From NCBI RefSeq assembly GCF_000452705.1, contig NZ_CP007014.1, positions 620,001 through 684,000 on the forward strand: DNA of 64,000 nt. Reading direction: 5' to 3'. Below, in pieces: positions 63,504 through 64,000 of this stretch (positions are counted from its first letter, which is position 1; each line of letters starts with the position of its first letter). The notes below the pieces were generated by a model that did not search any database, was not told the origin of the DNA, and worked only from the letters and a program-made list of their open reading frames with translations. This stretch comes from Pseudomonas syringae CC1557 (lineage in GTDB: Bacteria > Pseudomonadota > Gammaproteobacteria > Pseudomonadales > Pseudomonadaceae). The position numbers and the translations under genes are program-made.

Positions 63504-64000
63504 TTACGCAACACCACTTTCAGAAAACCTGACCTCCAGACTACGTGACGCTTTAACCATGGCAGCACACTCATCACTGATGACCGGCTTACTAAAAAGA
63601 TAACCCTGCATTTGATCGCAGCCATACGTCACAAGCCGCTCTAACTGGTCGACTGTTTCGACGCCTTCTGCAATGACTTTAAGACCCAGCTCGTGCGCTA
63701 ATACGATTACCGCCCTGGTGATAGCGGCGTCCTCATGATTGCTCGTTATGTCTTTTATGAACGCCCTGTCGATTTTGAGGGCATCAAGAGGAAAACGCTT
63801 CAAGTAGGCCAAACTGGAATAGCCCGTTCCGAAATCATCGACAGAAAGACTTATGCCATATGATTTTATGTCTCGAAGTATTTCAACCGCCGACTCGGGA
63901 TCAATCATCAGCATCGACTCGGTCAGTTCGAACTCTAAAAGAGCGGGGTTGATACCGTATGCTTCAACGATATGTTTGACGTTCTCGGCCAGGCCTTTTA
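63504..64000 (-). CDS. EAL-domain protein, C-terminal part (cut by window edge)
   Basis: The frame is open through to the window end. It contains ELTESMLM, DDFGTGYSSLAYLKRFPLDA, KIDRAFIKDI and VIAEGVET, which are the second half of an EAL c-di-GMP phosphodiesterase domain. The loop-6 DDFGTGYSS and the later Glu in AEGVET are intact, so catalysis is possible. The EAL motif itself and any upstream GGDEF or sensor domains lie beyond 64000. Confidence 0.9.
   Translation of the reverse strand, partial: KGLAENVKHIVEAYGINPALLEFELTESMLMIDPESAVEILRDIKSYGISLSVDDFGTGYSSLAYLKRFPLDALKIDRAFIKDITSNHEDAAITRAVIVLAHELGLKVIAEGVETVDQLERLVTYGCDQMQGYLFSKPVISDECAAMVKASRSLEVRFSESGVA

Overview
The window is a chromosomal segment of a Pseudomonas, most likely of the P. 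syringae group. The evidence is the gene order (rrn operon, birA-coaX-tRNA, secE-nusG, rplKAJL-rpoBC, str, S10, spc and alpha operons, then ferritin-uvrA-MFS-ssb), Pseudomonas-type protein lengths (RpoB 1357 aa, RpoC 1399 aa, UvrA 944 aa), and decayed insertion sequences typical of that group. All assignments come from reading the sequence; no database search was run.

Bases 1-5800: the 3' nine tenths of a 23S rRNA gene (its start lies outside the window), a 5S rRNA and a terminator, then birA, coaX and a SPOR-like membrane protein, then tRNA-Tyr, tRNA-Gly, tRNA-Thr and tRNA-Trp. The tufB gene that many pseudomonads carry between tRNA-Thr and tRNA-Trp is absent. The only EF-Tu gene here is the one in the str operon.

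Bases 5800-36100: the core transcription and translation block, all on the + strand: secE-nusG, rplK-rplA-rplJ-rplL-rpoB-rpoC, rpsL-rpsG-fusA-tuf, then the S10, spc and alpha ribosomal protein operons ending in rpoA-rplQ. Several sigma-70 promoters with 17-base spacers and several hairpin terminators can be read directly. Small genes rpmD and rpmJ are included.

Bases 36100-42250: a ferritin (usually labelled bacterioferritin, but without the haem-ligand methionine), uvrA on the - strand, a YajR-like MFS transporter and ssb, then a small unknown gene on the - strand.

Bases 42300-50450: a tightly coupled - strand operon in the order ugpB-ugpA-ugpE-ugpC-ugpQ, followed without a gap by an inositol-monophosphatase family gene and a Tat-exported GH10 xylanase, with a divergent ROK-family regulator. 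I infer uptake and stepwise breakdown of a glycerophosphodiester such as glycerophosphoinositol, possibly from plant material.

Bases 50450-53610: a folate-independent, oxygen-dependent methionine synthase module (DUF1852/MesX, core MetE/MesD, flavin reductase) preceded by a MetR-like box.

Bases 53600-64000: an accessory region: a DUF1835 protein, a truncated EamA transporter, a cupin, a wrecked IS1182-family element, an AbrB-family permease divergent from a LysR regulator whose 3' end runs into a second copy of the IS end, a GntP permease, a GNAT fragment, an SDR, a zinc-ribbon membrane protein and the C-terminal part of an EAL-domain protein cut by the window edge.
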